A program made the translations under genes and the position numbers. 64,000 bases of DNA, from NCBI RefSeq assembly GCF_009861505.1, contig NZ_WTFT01000049.1:42497-106496 (forward strand). Reading direction: 5' to 3'. The notes under the pieces are model-generated. The model saw only the letters and a program-made list of their open reading frames with translations, did no database searches and was not told the DNA's origin. Origin of the DNA: Pseudomonas izuensis (GTDB taxonomy: Bacteria; Pseudomonadota; Gammaproteobacteria; Pseudomonadales; Pseudomonadaceae). This document shows positions 35,222-44,279 of this stretch, piece by piece (within the stretch, counting starts at the first letter, position 1; each line of letters starts with the position of its first letter).

Positions 35222-35845
35222 ATGTCGAATGCTGCCTATCCGCTTGATCGCACCGCCTACCTGCTGGTCGATCCCTACAACGATTTCCTCTCCGAAGGCG
35301 GCAAGGTTTACCCCTTGATCGAACCGATCGCCGAGCAAGTCGGCCTGCTCGACAACCTGCGCACACTGGACCGCACGGTCCGTGCCCTGGACATTCCGGT
35401 GGTCATCGTACCGCACCGTCGCTGGGAAAAAGGCGATTACGAAAACTGGGATCACCCAAGCCCGAGCCAATGCAAGATCCAGCACATGCACCACTTCGCC
35501 CGTGGTGAATGGGGCGGTGAATGGCACCCCGATTTCGCGCCCAAGGACGGCGACATTGTCGTTTCGGAGCATTGGGGTTCGAGCGGTTTTGCCAACACCG
35601 ACCTGGATTTTCGCCTCAAGCAACGAGGCATCACCCACGTGATCATCGTCGGCCTGCTGGCCAATACCTGCATCGAAGCCACCGCTCGCTACGCCCAGGA
35701 ACTCGGTTACCACGTTACCCTGGTGCGGGACGCCACCGCCGCGCTCAAGCCGGAAATGATGCACGCCGCCCATGAGCTGAACGGCCCCACGTTCGCCCAT
35801 TCGATTGTGACCACCGAACAACTGATCGCCACCCTGAAGCCGTGA
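35222..35845 (+). CDS. isochorismatase-like cysteine hydrolase
   Basis: A 207-residue member of the isochorismatase/nicotinamidase superfamily. The first catalytic Asp is in LLVDPYNDF and the nucleophile Cys in LLANTCIEATARYA. The catalytic Lys usually found after the third strand appears replaced: the motif here is VVSEHWGSSGFANTDLD. GGAGA precedes the ATG. It is followed 8 bp later by an aldehyde dehydrogenase, suggesting hydrolysis of an amide or ester and oxidation of the product, but the substrate is unknown. Confidence 0.85.
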   Translation: MSNAAYPLDRTAYLLVDPYNDFLSEGGKVYPLIEPIAEQVGLLDNLRTLDRTVRALDIPVVIVPHRRWEKGDYENWDHPSPSQCKIQHMHHFARGEWGGEWHPDFAPKDGDIVVSEHWGSSGFANTDLDFRLKQRGITHVIIVGLLANTCIEATARYAQELGYHVTLVRDATAALKPEMMHAAHELNGPTFAHSIVTTEQLIATLKP

Positions 35846-35853
35846 GACAACAC

Positions 35854-37419
35854 ATGAAACTGACTGGAAACCTCCTGATCGGCGCCAGCGAAGTCCCTGC
35901 CAGCGAAGGGACGATGAAGGCGCTTAACCCCGCCACCAACCAACTCATCGAGCCGGACTTCGCCTTCGGTGGTGTCGCGGATGTCGACAAGGCGGCGAAC
36001 CTGGCCGACGAGGCATTCGACCATTACAGCCATACCTCGCTGGCCGAACGTTCGGCATTCCTTGAGCGCATCGCCGACAATCTCGATGCCGTAAGCCAGG
36101 AGCTGGCAGCACGGGCTGCACTGGAAACCGGTCTGCCCGAAGCCCAGCTTCAGGGCGAAGCGGCCAAAGCGGCCACCCAGTTCCGCCAATTTGCCGATGT
36201 CGTGCGCAAAGGACGCTTCCTGCAACTGGCCATCGACCCGGCACAACCTGACCGCCAGCCAAGGCCGCGCATGGATCACCGCCTGCAGAAAATCGCCATC
36301 GGCCCGGTGGCTGTTTTCGGCGCGAGCAATTTCCCCATCAGCTATTCGGTTGCCGGTGGCGACACCGCCTCGGCGCTGGCGTCGGGCGCGACGGTCATCG
36401 TCAAGGCCCATAACGCTCACCCTGGTGCCTCGGAAATCCAGGCCCGAGCCATCCGCCAGGCCGTGCAGGACAGCGGTTTACCGGAAGGTGTGTTTTCGAT
36501 GGTGCGCGGCGGCGGCAACGCCATCGGCGAAGCCCTGGTCGACCACCCGCTGATCAAGGCCGTGACCTTCACCGGCTCGGAACAGGGCGGCATGGCGCTG
36601 TATCGCCGAGCGCAACTGCGCCCCGACCCCATCCCGGTGTTTACCGAGATGACCAGCGTCAACCCCACGTTCATCCTGCCCCAGGCACTCGCCGCGCGCG
36701 GTGCGCAGATCGGTGACGGATTCGTCGAGCGCATGCTGGTCAATGTCGGCCAGGCCTGCCTCAAGCCGGCGATCCTGATCGCGGTCGAAGGTGCAGGTTT
36801 CGAGGCGTTGCGCGCCGCCATGATCAAGCGTGTGACCGATGCACCGGCGCGTCCGATGCTGACACCGGGGATTCACGGGGCTTACCTCAGCGGCCTCGAT
36901 CGCCTGCAAAGCACCGGTGCAAGCCTGGTTGCCGTGGGTTCGGTGGCCCATGCCGATCTGGATGGCCGGTCCGCGCTGCTTGAAGTCGATGGCCAGCGTT
37001 TCCTGGCCGAAAACGCATTGGCCCATGAAGTGTTCGGGCCGGCGGGACTGCTGGTGAAGGTCAAGGACGAGGCGCAAATGTTCGCGGTCGCCCGCTCGTT
37101 GCGCGGCCAGCTCAGCGCAACCCTGCACCTTGAGGAGGCGGATTTGGACCTGGCTCGACGTTTGTTGCCGGTGCTGGAGCGGCGCACCGGGCGGATCGTG
37201 GTCAACGCCTTTGCCCATCCGCAGGAAGTGTCTTTCGCCACCATTCACGGCGGCCCCTTCCCGGCCTCGTCGGACAGCCGATTCACCTCGGTGGGCATGA
37301 CCTCCATCGAACGCTTCCTGCGCCCGGTGACTTACCAGGGGTTTCCGGATGCGTTGCTGCCTGAGGCGTTGCGAGAGCTCAATCCACTTGGTCTGCCACG
37401 CAGCATGGACGGTCAATAA
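35854..37419 (+). CDS. aldehyde dehydrogenase, ketoglutarate-semialdehyde type
   Basis: A 521-residue NADP-type aldehyde dehydrogenase of the alpha-ketoglutaric semialdehyde dehydrogenase branch: GPVAVFGASNFP near residue 150, general-base E265 in FTEMTSVNP and nucleophile C302 in NVGQACLKP. The residue after the Cys differs from the usual FCT motif seen in the paralogue at 49.8 kb. It starts 8 bp after the isochorismatase-like gene; one operon. A REP pair follows. Confidence 0.88.
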   Translation: MKLTGNLLIGASEVPASEGTMKALNPATNQLIEPDFAFGGVADVDKAANLADEAFDHYSHTSLAERSAFLERIADNLDAVSQELAARAALETGLPEAQLQGEAAKAATQFRQFADVVRKGRFLQLAIDPAQPDRQPRPRMDHRLQKIAIGPVAVFGASNFPISYSVAGGDTASALASGATVIVKAHNAHPGASEIQARAIRQAVQDSGLPEGVFSMVRGGGNAIGEALVDHPLIKAVTFTGSEQGGMALYRRAQLRPDPIPVFTEMTSVNPTFILPQALAARGAQIGDGFVERMLVNVGQACLKPAILIAVEGAGFEALRAAMIKRVTDAPARPMLTPGIHGAYLSGLDRLQSTGASLVAVGSVAHADLDGRSALLEVDGQRFLAENALAHEVFGPAGLLVKVKDEAQMFAVARSLRGQLSATLHLEEADLDLARRLLPVLERRTGRIVVNAFAHPQEVSFATIHGGPFPASSDSRFTSVGMTSIERFLRPVTYQGFPDALLPEALRELNPLGLPRSMDGQ

Positions 37420-37438
37420 ACGGTAAGACCGGTGGTTA

Positions 37439-37534
37439 CCTGTGGGAGCAAAGCTTGCTCGCGATGGCGGTCGGTCAGACAACATCCTTGGTGACTGTGC
37501 TGCCGTCATCGCGAGCAAGCATTGCTCCCACAGG
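37439..37534. repeat. REP pair (BIME)
   Basis: TGGGAGCAAAGCTTGCTCGCGATGG facing ATCGCGAGCAAGCATTGCTCCCA, between convergent genes. Confidence 0.9.
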
Positions 37535-37545
37535 GTGGCAGGTGG

Positions 37546-38604
37546 TCAGGCCGGGGCTTTGTGCATCGCACACACCTGGTTGCGCCCATTACGCTTGGCC
37601 TGATACAGCCCGTCATCGGCGCGGGTCAACAGGCTTTCCAGGTTGTCACCGAGCTGCACGAAGGCCACGCCGAAGGACGCGGTGATGGTGTCCAGCACGG
37701 TGTCGGTGCCCCGTGCCTTGATCCGCAACGACTGGACCTTCAGGCGCAACAGCTCGGCGAAGGCGCAGGCACTGTCGAGATTGGCGCAGTCTTCGAGCAC
37801 CACGCAGAACTCCTCGCCGCCATAACGCGCGGCAAAGGCGTTGGGTGCCAGCGCACTGCGCAGCACCTGGCCGACATGCTGCAACACCCGGTCACCCAGC
37901 GGGTGGCCGTATTGATCGTTGAATTGCTTGAAGTGATCGATATCCAGCATCACCAGCGCGACACTGCGGGAGCCTTTGGCCAAGGCCTGCTCCAGCATGC
38001 GCGTGAAGGCCGTCCGGTTCAGCAGCTCGGTCAGGCCATCCAGTGTCGCGGCCAGTTGCGCGCGCTCCAGTTTGTCCCGCAGGGTCTTGATCTCGCTTTG
38101 CGCCGAATGCAGTTGGGAAAGGAACTGCTCCTGCTGACTCTGCATCAGCCGGGTACTCTGCTGCAGCTCGTTCAAGATACCCGGCAAGCGCTCGCTGACC
38201 GGCTCCTCGAGCATCTCCAGGCACTGCCCGAGACGGTGCTGGAAGTGGGCACTGCCCTTCACACTGCGCGAGACATCGCGCTCCATGCCATCGACCAGGC
38301 TGATGACCTGTTGTTGCCCGGCGCGGGCATCTTCCAGCTCGTCACGGATGATGTACTCGCGAAACAGCCGGGTCGCGGACTCTGGCGGGCAACCGTCAAA
38401 GTCCCTGACCACCCGATCCAAATGGCGATTGAGTTCCGGGTCCTGGCCTTTGCTGTAGGTGTACCACAGGGCGTAATGCACCGGATTGGGCGGGATATTG
38501 TGGCGAACCATCAGGGGTACGGCTTGCTTGAGCAGCGCCGCCGCCTCGCGGGAGTCTTCCGGATAAAGCGCTAGAACATTCGCACGCGAGTCTGATTGGC
38601 TCAT
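37546..38604 (-). CDS. diguanylate cyclase (GGDEF domain)
   Basis: A 352-residue cytoplasmic enzyme making cyclic di-GMP. A long helical/coiled-coil N-terminal region (residues ~40-185, including LLKQAVPLMVRHNIPPNPVHYALWYTYSKG) precedes a GGDEF domain with an active RYGGEEF site near residue 270. No inhibitory RxxD is obvious directly upstream (the residues before the site are ALAPNAFAARYGGEEF). Start MSQSDSR at 38604 is chosen from the conserved N-terminus; ATG 38628 is an alternative. Confidence 0.88.
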   Translation of the reverse strand: MSQSDSRANVLALYPEDSREAAALLKQAVPLMVRHNIPPNPVHYALWYTYSKGQDPELNRHLDRVVRDFDGCPPESATRLFREYIIRDELEDARAGQQQVISLVDGMERDVSRSVKGSAHFQHRLGQCLEMLEEPVSERLPGILNELQQSTRLMQSQQEQFLSQLHSAQSEIKTLRDKLERAQLAATLDGLTELLNRTAFTRMLEQALAKGSRSVALVMLDIDHFKQFNDQYGHPLGDRVLQHVGQVLRSALAPNAFAARYGGEEFCVVLEDCANLDSACAFAELLRLKVQSLRIKARGTDTVLDTITASFGVAFVQLGDNLESLLTRADDGLYQAKRNGRNQVCAMHKAPA

Positions 38605-38723
38605 GGATTCACTGTGGTTGTTAATCATTGGCGTTTGTGAACGCGATGAGCATACCGATACGCATGGCAAACGGCTATCCCGGTTTTGATTTGAACAAGC
38701 GATTTCATGCCAGCCAAGGCCCC

Positions 38724-38816
38724 CTGTAGGAGCGAGCCTGCTCGCGATAGCGGCGTGTCAGTCGATGGAATTGTTGCCTGATACACCGCTATCGCGAGCA
38801 GGCTCGCTCCTACAGG
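38724..38816. repeat. REP pair (BIME)
   Basis: TAGGAGCGAGCCTGCTCGCGATAGCGG facing CCGCTATCGCGAGCAGGCTCGCTCCTA, an almost perfect long dyad between two minus-strand genes. Confidence 0.9.
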
Positions 38817-38819
38817 GAT

Positions 38820-39725
38820 CTAGTGGTGTTCTGGATGGGTGTAGGGTTCGATAAACCCACACCCCAGAATCTCATTCAGGCGCCTGCCATCGCTCATCCG
38901 CCGAAACAGCCCGGGCGTCATCCACGGCGCACGGCCATCAACGTTGGGAGCCCCCAATCCAGCCAACAGGTCATCGATCAAAACGGAGCGGGTTTCGAAG
39001 GAGATCCGCGTCAACCCGGTGCTGTTTCCGACGCCGACATGGGCATGCGCCCCGGAAAAGGCAATCAGGCTGCCAGGTGCGATATCGACAACAATACCCT
39101 GCTGTGGATCAACCGCCTCCAGTAGATGCGGGATGGCTTCATCGGCATCCACCGCGTTGCGACCGTCGCGATGGGAGCGTTGCAGAATCGCGCGCATGTC
39201 AAAATCCGCGCTGGAATTGAGCAGCGGGCGCTGCCACAGATGCGGGTACAAGGCGAAGGTCCGCCCCGTGGTGATCGGGTAAATCGGCGCCCACCAGTTG
39301 GTCTGCGCATACAGATTCGAGCCCCAGGTGTCGCGGTGAAAGGCGATGGTGGCCGTGGTGCGGGCGCGTGGCGCGACGTGACGCGGTTCACGGTGTGGCT
39401 GAAAACGCAGGTGCAGGCGATCGCAGGCCAGGGCATCAGCGTCAATTCCAAGGCTCTCCACGACGGCCAGCCAGCGCAGCTGGATCTCGGCGCAGCTGGC
39501 GAAAGCATTCTGGTATTGGGAAAAACGTTCGGTCTGTTCCCCGTGGCTCAGGTGCCGATGGATTTCTTGCGGCGACCACGGATACAGCGCCTCTTCGAGC
39601 CATTCACGGGTGAATGCCACCAGCGACGCCATGGGGGACAAATCGGTGAAACGAATGATCTCGCCGGCATAGATCCGGTCGTGAAACTGCCGGGCGCTGC
39701 CCGGTGTTTCCCGCGTGCTGTACAT
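38820..39725 (-). CDS. putative Fe(II)/2-oxoglutarate-type oxygenase
   Basis: A 301-residue soluble protein I cannot name by family. It has an apparent facial triad: H130-x-D132 in AFHRDTWGSN and a distal His in GAHAHVG (H227/H229), with R240 in LTRISFETR 11 residues further on, where 2-oxoglutarate would bind. That spacing fits phytanoyl-CoA-hydroxylase-like enzymes. Many aromatic residues lie between (NLYAQTNWWAPIYPITTGRTF). It follows the LysR gene on the same strand at the edge of the catabolic island. The enzyme call is inference. Confidence 0.55.
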   Translation of the reverse strand: MYSTRETPGSARQFHDRIYAGEIIRFTDLSPMASLVAFTREWLEEALYPWSPQEIHRHLSHGEQTERFSQYQNAFASCAEIQLRWLAVVESLGIDADALACDRLHLRFQPHREPRHVAPRARTTATIAFHRDTWGSNLYAQTNWWAPIYPITTGRTFALYPHLWQRPLLNSSADFDMRAILQRSHRDGRNAVDADEAIPHLLEAVDPQQGIVVDIAPGSLIAFSGAHAHVGVGNSTGLTRISFETRSVLIDDLLAGLGAPNVDGRAPWMTPGLFRRMSDGRRLNEILGCGFIEPYTHPEHH

Positions 39726-39812
39726 GACCTGACGTCCACTGAAGATGCCTGTCCGACTCTAGAGCTATGCCCTTCACTGCGCAAAGGGGCAGTTGCCGCA
39801 AAAAACAGCGGA

Positions 39813-40736
39813 TCAGCCCGGATTCAACAGTGCCTGGCGCAGCAACCTGGCCGCCGGTGAATCCGGCACGCCTTTGCGCGATACCAGTTCATAGGGCTCG
39901 CTGCGTGAGGTGATGGGCAGCGGCAGCGTAGTGGTGAAGCCGTAGCCGGAACAGAAATTGGCCACGTCCGTCGAGACCAGCGCCACCAGCGTCGGGTTCT
40001 CCTGCAACAACGACAGCGTCGCGAAAGCCGAAGTGGTTTCCAGCAGGTGCACCGGAAAGCGCAGATTGGCCTCGTGAAACTCCCGCTCCAGCAGCAGGCG
40101 CATGGGCATGTTGGCGCGGTAGACCACCCAGCGGTAATCCACCAGATCCTTCAGGGTCAGTCGCCTGGCATAGGCGAACGGATGCTGGGTGCTGGCGATC
40201 ACTGCCAGGGTTTCCTCGACGAATGTCGCGCTCTCATACAGGTACGGCGTGGTGCTGATGGTGGTGCGACAGATCGCCAGGTCCAGCCGCCCGGCGTCGA
40301 GCTGGCTCAGCAGCGCGGCGCTGGTGTCTTCGACGATCTCCACGGACATTTTCGGGTTGTCGGCGATCACCCGGCTGATCGCGGTGGTCAGCAGCGGCAC
40401 GGCACCCATGATGGTGCCCACCGACACCCGCCCGCCCTCGCCGCTCATGATGCCGATGATCTCTTCACGCAGGTGCGCAAGGTCAGTCTGGATCAACCGG
40501 GCGTAACGAATCACCGAGCGTCCGGCATCGTTTGGTTCAAGCCCGCGGTTAGTGCGGGTGAACAGCGAGGTGCCGAAGGTGGTTTCGATTTCCTGCAACG
40601 CCTTGCTGGCGCCGGGCTGGGTCAGGGCCACCTGTTTGGCCGCGCCCAGCAAGGAGCCGTGCTCATCAAGGGCTATCAACAAGCGCAGTTGCTTGATGTG
40701 CAAACGGGACATGATCGAGTTGAGTGAGGGCGTCAT
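39813..40736 (-). CDS. LysR-family transcriptional regulator
   Basis: A 307-residue regulator with helix-turn-helix SLLGAAKQVALTQPGASKALQEIE (about residues 28-51), resembling the GbpR/PcaQ-type branch that controls aromatic or sugar-acid catabolism. The start at 40736 is the longest; MSRLHIKQLR at 40712 is a good alternative, as neither has a strong ribosome site. It is divergent from the Fe-alcohol dehydrogenase that heads the island and is its likely activator. Confidence 0.9.
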   Translation of the reverse strand: MTPSLNSIMSRLHIKQLRLLIALDEHGSLLGAAKQVALTQPGASKALQEIETTFGTSLFTRTNRGLEPNDAGRSVIRYARLIQTDLAHLREEIIGIMSGEGGRVSVGTIMGAVPLLTTAISRVIADNPKMSVEIVEDTSAALLSQLDAGRLDLAICRTTISTTPYLYESATFVEETLAVIASTQHPFAYARRLTLKDLVDYRWVVYRANMPMRLLLEREFHEANLRFPVHLLETTSAFATLSLLQENPTLVALVSTDVANFCSGYGFTTTLPLPITSRSEPYELVSRKGVPDSPAARLLRQALLNPG

Positions 40737-40910
40737 CAGGGTTAACTAAAAGTTATAGAGGTATCGAAAGTTGTCAGTATCGGGGTCACCCCGACGGCCC
40801 TATAGTCCGCTCCACAGTCAGGCAATGCAATGGGTTTGACCATAGTGCCACGGCGCTGCTGCCACGAACCGATCGCGACAATAACAATCCTGTATAACTT
40901 GTGGTGAATC
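40737..40910. promoter_or_regulatory. divergent control region of the catabolic island
   Basis: 174 bp. It contains the palindrome CGGGGTCACCCCG (40781-40793) and a long-range inverted pair AAGTTATA (40750-40757) and TATAACTT (40893-40900), which flank the region and could support LysR binding or looping. Confidence 0.45.
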
Positions 40911-42050
40911 ATGTCCCTCATCAATTACGTCACCAAAATCCAGTTCGGCTACGACAGCCTCGAGCACCTGGCCGCCGAAGCCGACCGCGCCGGCATCACC
41001 CGCGCACTGATTGTCACCGACCTGGGCGTGCGCAATGCCGGCATCGTCGACAAGGTCATCGCCGCCCTCGGCGCCAACCACCCTTACACGATTTTCGATG
41101 CGACCCCACCGAACCCCAACGAACACGCCGTACGTGAAGCGGTCGCCCGATACCGCAGCGGTGAATGCGACGGCATCATCGCAGTCGGCGGTGGTTCATC
41201 CATCGACCTGGCCAAAGGCGTGGCGGTGTGCGCCACCCATGACGGCCCATTGCAAAGCTTTGCCGTCATCGAAGGCGGCCTGGAGCGCATCACCTCGGCC
41301 ACCGCGCCGCTGATCGCGATCCCGACCACCGCCGGCACCGGCAGCGAAGTCGGCCGGGGCGCGATCCTGATTCTCGACGATGGTCGCAAGGTGGGCGTGA
41401 TCTCGCCTTATGTGGTGCCCCGCGTGGCCATCTGCGACCCCGAACTGACCCTCGGCCTGCCGCCGATGCTCACCGCCGCCACCGGCATGGACGCCATCGC
41501 CCATTGCATCGAAACCTTCATGGCGCCGGCCTTCAACCCGGCTGCGGACGGCATCGCCCTCGACGGCCTGTGGCGTGCCTGGGGCCACATCGAACGCGCC
41601 ACCGCCGAACCCGGCGATCGCCAGGCGCGGTTGAACATGATGAGCGCATCGATGCAGGGCGCACTGGCGTTCCAGAAAGGCCTGGGCTGCGTGCACAGCC
41701 TGTCCCATGCCCTGGGGGGCATCAATCCGAAACTGCACCACGGCACCTTGAACGCGATTTTCCTGCCGGCGGTGGTGCACTTCAACGCCGACGCCCCGAC
41801 CGTGCGCGGCGAGCAAAAACTCGAACGCCTGAGACACGCCATGGGCCTGGCCACCGACGCCAACATCGGCTCGGCCATCGAGGACATGACCCGCCGCCTG
41901 GGCCTGCCGACCCGACTGAGCGAAATCGGCGTCGACGAAAGCCTGTTCGACCACATCGTCGAGGGCGCGCTGCACGATCACAGTCACAAGACCAACCCGC
42001 GCGAAGCATCCAGTGCGGACTACCTGACGATGCTGCGGCAATCGCTGTAA
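40911..42050 (+). CDS. iron-containing alcohol dehydrogenase
   Basis: A 379-residue group III metal alcohol dehydrogenase. NAD(P)-binding VGGGSSIDLAKG is at residues 92-103, PTTAGTGSE at 138-146. Metal ligands are D194 and H198 (GMDAIAHCIE), H262 or H266 (GCVHSLSHALGG) and H277 (HHG). Close families include maleylacetate reductase, 4-hydroxybutyrate and 1,3-propanediol dehydrogenase. It is the first gene of the plus-strand catabolic island and probably interconverts an alcohol and aldehyde or reduces an enone intermediate. Confidence 0.9.
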   Translation: MSLINYVTKIQFGYDSLEHLAAEADRAGITRALIVTDLGVRNAGIVDKVIAALGANHPYTIFDATPPNPNEHAVREAVARYRSGECDGIIAVGGGSSIDLAKGVAVCATHDGPLQSFAVIEGGLERITSATAPLIAIPTTAGTGSEVGRGAILILDDGRKVGVISPYVVPRVAICDPELTLGLPPMLTAATGMDAIAHCIETFMAPAFNPAADGIALDGLWRAWGHIERATAEPGDRQARLNMMSASMQGALAFQKGLGCVHSLSHALGGINPKLHHGTLNAIFLPAVVHFNADAPTVRGEQKLERLRHAMGLATDANIGSAIEDMTRRLGLPTRLSEIGVDESLFDHIVEGALHDHSHKTNPREASSADYLTMLRQSL

Positions 42051-42101
42051 CGCACCGCTGCACCCTGCCGCTTTCCAACAATAAAAATTCAGGAGGCCAC
42101 G

Positions 42102-42151
42102 CCATCGCGGCAATCACGCTTACGTTCTCGTGAAACGTGAAGTCGCGATGG
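42102..42151. repeat. intra-operon hairpin
   Basis: CCATCGCG and CGCGATGG form an outer 8-bp stem; TCACGCTTACG and CGTGAAACGTGA largely pair inside it. The structure fills most of the gap between the alcohol dehydrogenase and crotonase genes and may set their relative expression. Confidence 0.6.
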
Positions 42152-42161
42152 CAGAACAACC

Positions 42162-42941
42162 ATGAAGCCCACCGTCCTTTTCGAACGGCAAGACAGCCTT
42201 GCCATTGTCACCCTCAGCAACCCGGGAAAAATGAACGCCCTCAACCTGTCGATGTGGCAGGACCTGGGCGACGTCATGAGCGAACTGTCCGCCGACCCGA
42301 GCGTGCGCTGCGTGGTGTTGCGCGGTGAAGGCGAACAGGCCTTTGCCGCCGGCGCCGACGTCGGCGAGTTTCCGACCGTGCGCGCTAACCCCTCTCAAGC
42401 CCGCGTGTATGCCGAAGTCACCTCGGCGGCGATGCGCGCGGTTGCCGACTGCCGGCACCCGGTGATCGCGATGATCCACGGCGTCTGCGTCGGCGGCGGC
42501 CTGGAGATCGCGGCGCTGTGCGACCTGCGCATCTGCGGCACGTCCAGCCGTTTCGGTGCGCCGGTCGGCAAGCTGGGCCTGGTCATGTCCTATGACGAAA
42601 TGGCCGGACTGGTGGCGCTGGCCGGGCGTTCGACCACCCTGGAAATCCTCCTCGAAGGCCGCATCCTCGATGCCCAGGATGCCTACGTGAAAAACCTCGT
42701 GACCCGGGTCGTCGCCGATGCCGACGTCGAAAGCGAAACCCTCGCCACCGCCCGGCGCATCGCCAACGGCGCGCCGCTGGTTGCCCGCTGGCACCGCCAG
42801 GCCGCGCGCCAGCTCGAAGCCGGTCACGCGCCTACTGCTGCGCAGATCGACCACAGCTACTTCTGCTACGACACCGACGACTTCCAGATCGGCTTGAACG
42901 CTTTCATCGCGAAAGCCAAACCACAATTCGAGGGTAAATGA
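42162..42941 (+). CDS. enoyl-CoA hydratase/isomerase (crotonase) family protein
   Basis: A 259-residue crotonase-fold protein acting on CoA thioesters. The oxyanion-hole motifs are EQAFAAGADVGEF and GVCVGGGLEIAALCDLRI, with the first catalytic Glu as E115. The second Glu of classical hydratases (PE motif) appears replaced by V135 in RFGAPVGKLGL, so it may not be a simple hydratase. The stop lies 2 bp before the CoA-transferase start, so both act together. Confidence 0.88.
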   Translation: MKPTVLFERQDSLAIVTLSNPGKMNALNLSMWQDLGDVMSELSADPSVRCVVLRGEGEQAFAAGADVGEFPTVRANPSQARVYAEVTSAAMRAVADCRHPVIAMIHGVCVGGGLEIAALCDLRICGTSSRFGAPVGKLGLVMSYDEMAGLVALAGRSTTLEILLEGRILDAQDAYVKNLVTRVVADADVESETLATARRIANGAPLVARWHRQAARQLEAGHAPTAAQIDHSYFCYDTDDFQIGLNAFIAKAKPQFEGK

Positions 42942-42942
42942 C

Positions 42943-44151
42943 ATGGGACCGCTGACAGGCATGCGCGTAGTAGAGCTGGCTCACATCATGTCCGGGCCAG
43001 TGTGCGGCATGATGCTGGCCGACATGGGGGCCGACGTGGTCAAGGTCGAGAAAGTGCCCGACGGCGATGACTCCCGGCGCTTCTCGCCGATCATGACCAG
43101 CGGCGAGTCCGCCTCGTTCATGGTAGTTAACCGCAACAAGCGCGGCATCGGCCTGAACCTGAAGACCGACGGCGGTCGCGATGTGCTGCGCCGCCTGCTG
43201 ATGGACGCCGATGTGGTCACCGAAAACTACCGTGCCGGGACCATGGAGAAGTTCGGCCTGGGTTACGACACCCTGAAAACCCTGAACCCGGGACTGATCT
43301 ACTGCGCGATCTCCGGTTACGGCCGCAGCGGCCCGTTCGGTGACAAGGGCGGTTTCGACCTGATCGCCCAAGGCATGAGCGGCATGATGAGCATGACCGG
43401 TGAAGCCGGGCGTGAGCCGGTCAAGGCCGGTTCACCGGTGGCCGACATCAATTCCGGCATCCTCGCCGCCCTCGGCATCTGCGCCGCCTACGCCGCCAAA
43501 CAGAAAACCGGGCTGGGACAAATGGTCGACACCTCGCTGTTCGAGGCCGGCCTGCAACAGATGTTCTGGCCGGCGGCGGCGTACTTTGCCGATGGCACCA
43601 TCCTGCCGAAAATGGGTTCGGCCAACTCCACCAGCGCGCCGTATCAGGTGTTCCGCACCGCCGACGGCTGGATCAACATCGGCGCCGCCAACCAGGCCAA
43701 CTACGAACGCCTGGTCGAAGCCCTCGCGGTCCCGCAACTCAAGGCCGACCCGCGCTTCGCCAGCAATGCCCTGCGCATGGAGCATCGCCTGGCCCTGGTG
43801 GAAATCCTCAACGAAGTGCTGGTGGCCCGCACCACCGATGAATGGATGGTGCTGTTCGACAGCCTCGGCTTGCCTGCCGGACCGGTCCTGGACATCGCCG
43901 CCGCCCTCGCCCACCCGCAAACCAAAGCACGCGGCATGGTCGTCGAAACCGAACACCCGACCGAAGGCCGCGTGCGCGGCATGGGCCTGCCGATTCACTT
44001 TTCCGACATGGACAACGCCCCGCCACAAACCAGCCGCCCGGCGCCGCTGCTCGGCGAACACACCCGCGAGGTGCTGAAAGAAAGCGGTTACGCCGAAGAC
44101 GAAATCGACGACCTGATTCGCAGCAAGGCAGTGCTGGCACTCGCATCCTGA
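42943..44151 (+). CDS. CaiB/BaiF family CoA-transferase
   Basis: A 402-residue class III CoA-transferase (formyl-CoA/carnitine/itaconate type). The family start TGMRVVELAHIMSGPVCGMMLADMGADVVKVE is present, and the catalytic Asp is D139 in GGFDLIAQGMSG. It would move CoA between organic acids, making the thioester for the crotonase encoded just upstream. GAGGGT lies nine bases before the ATG, inside the upstream gene. Confidence 0.93.
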   Translation: MGPLTGMRVVELAHIMSGPVCGMMLADMGADVVKVEKVPDGDDSRRFSPIMTSGESASFMVVNRNKRGIGLNLKTDGGRDVLRRLLMDADVVTENYRAGTMEKFGLGYDTLKTLNPGLIYCAISGYGRSGPFGDKGGFDLIAQGMSGMMSMTGEAGREPVKAGSPVADINSGILAALGICAAYAAKQKTGLGQMVDTSLFEAGLQQMFWPAAAYFADGTILPKMGSANSTSAPYQVFRTADGWINIGAANQANYERLVEALAVPQLKADPRFASNALRMEHRLALVEILNEVLVARTTDEWMVLFDSLGLPAGPVLDIAAALAHPQTKARGMVVETEHPTEGRVRGMGLPIHFSDMDNAPPQTSRPAPLLGEHTREVLKESGYAEDEIDDLIRSKAVLALAS

Positions 44152-44163
44152 AAACACCCCCAC

Positions 44164-44265
44164 CTGTAGGAGCGAGCCTGCTCGCGATGGACGTTAACGA
44201 TGACAAGGGGTGCCTGGATAAACGCGGCGCGCTCAGGTCCATCGCGAGCAGGCTCGCTCCCACAG
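44164..44265. repeat. REP pair (BIME)
   Basis: TAGGAGCGAGCCTGCTCGCGATGG facing CCATCGCGAGCAGGCTCGCTCCCA, first of two adjacent pairs between the CoA-transferase and TRAP genes. Confidence 0.9.
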
Positions 44266-44279
44266 AAAACAGTGATCCG

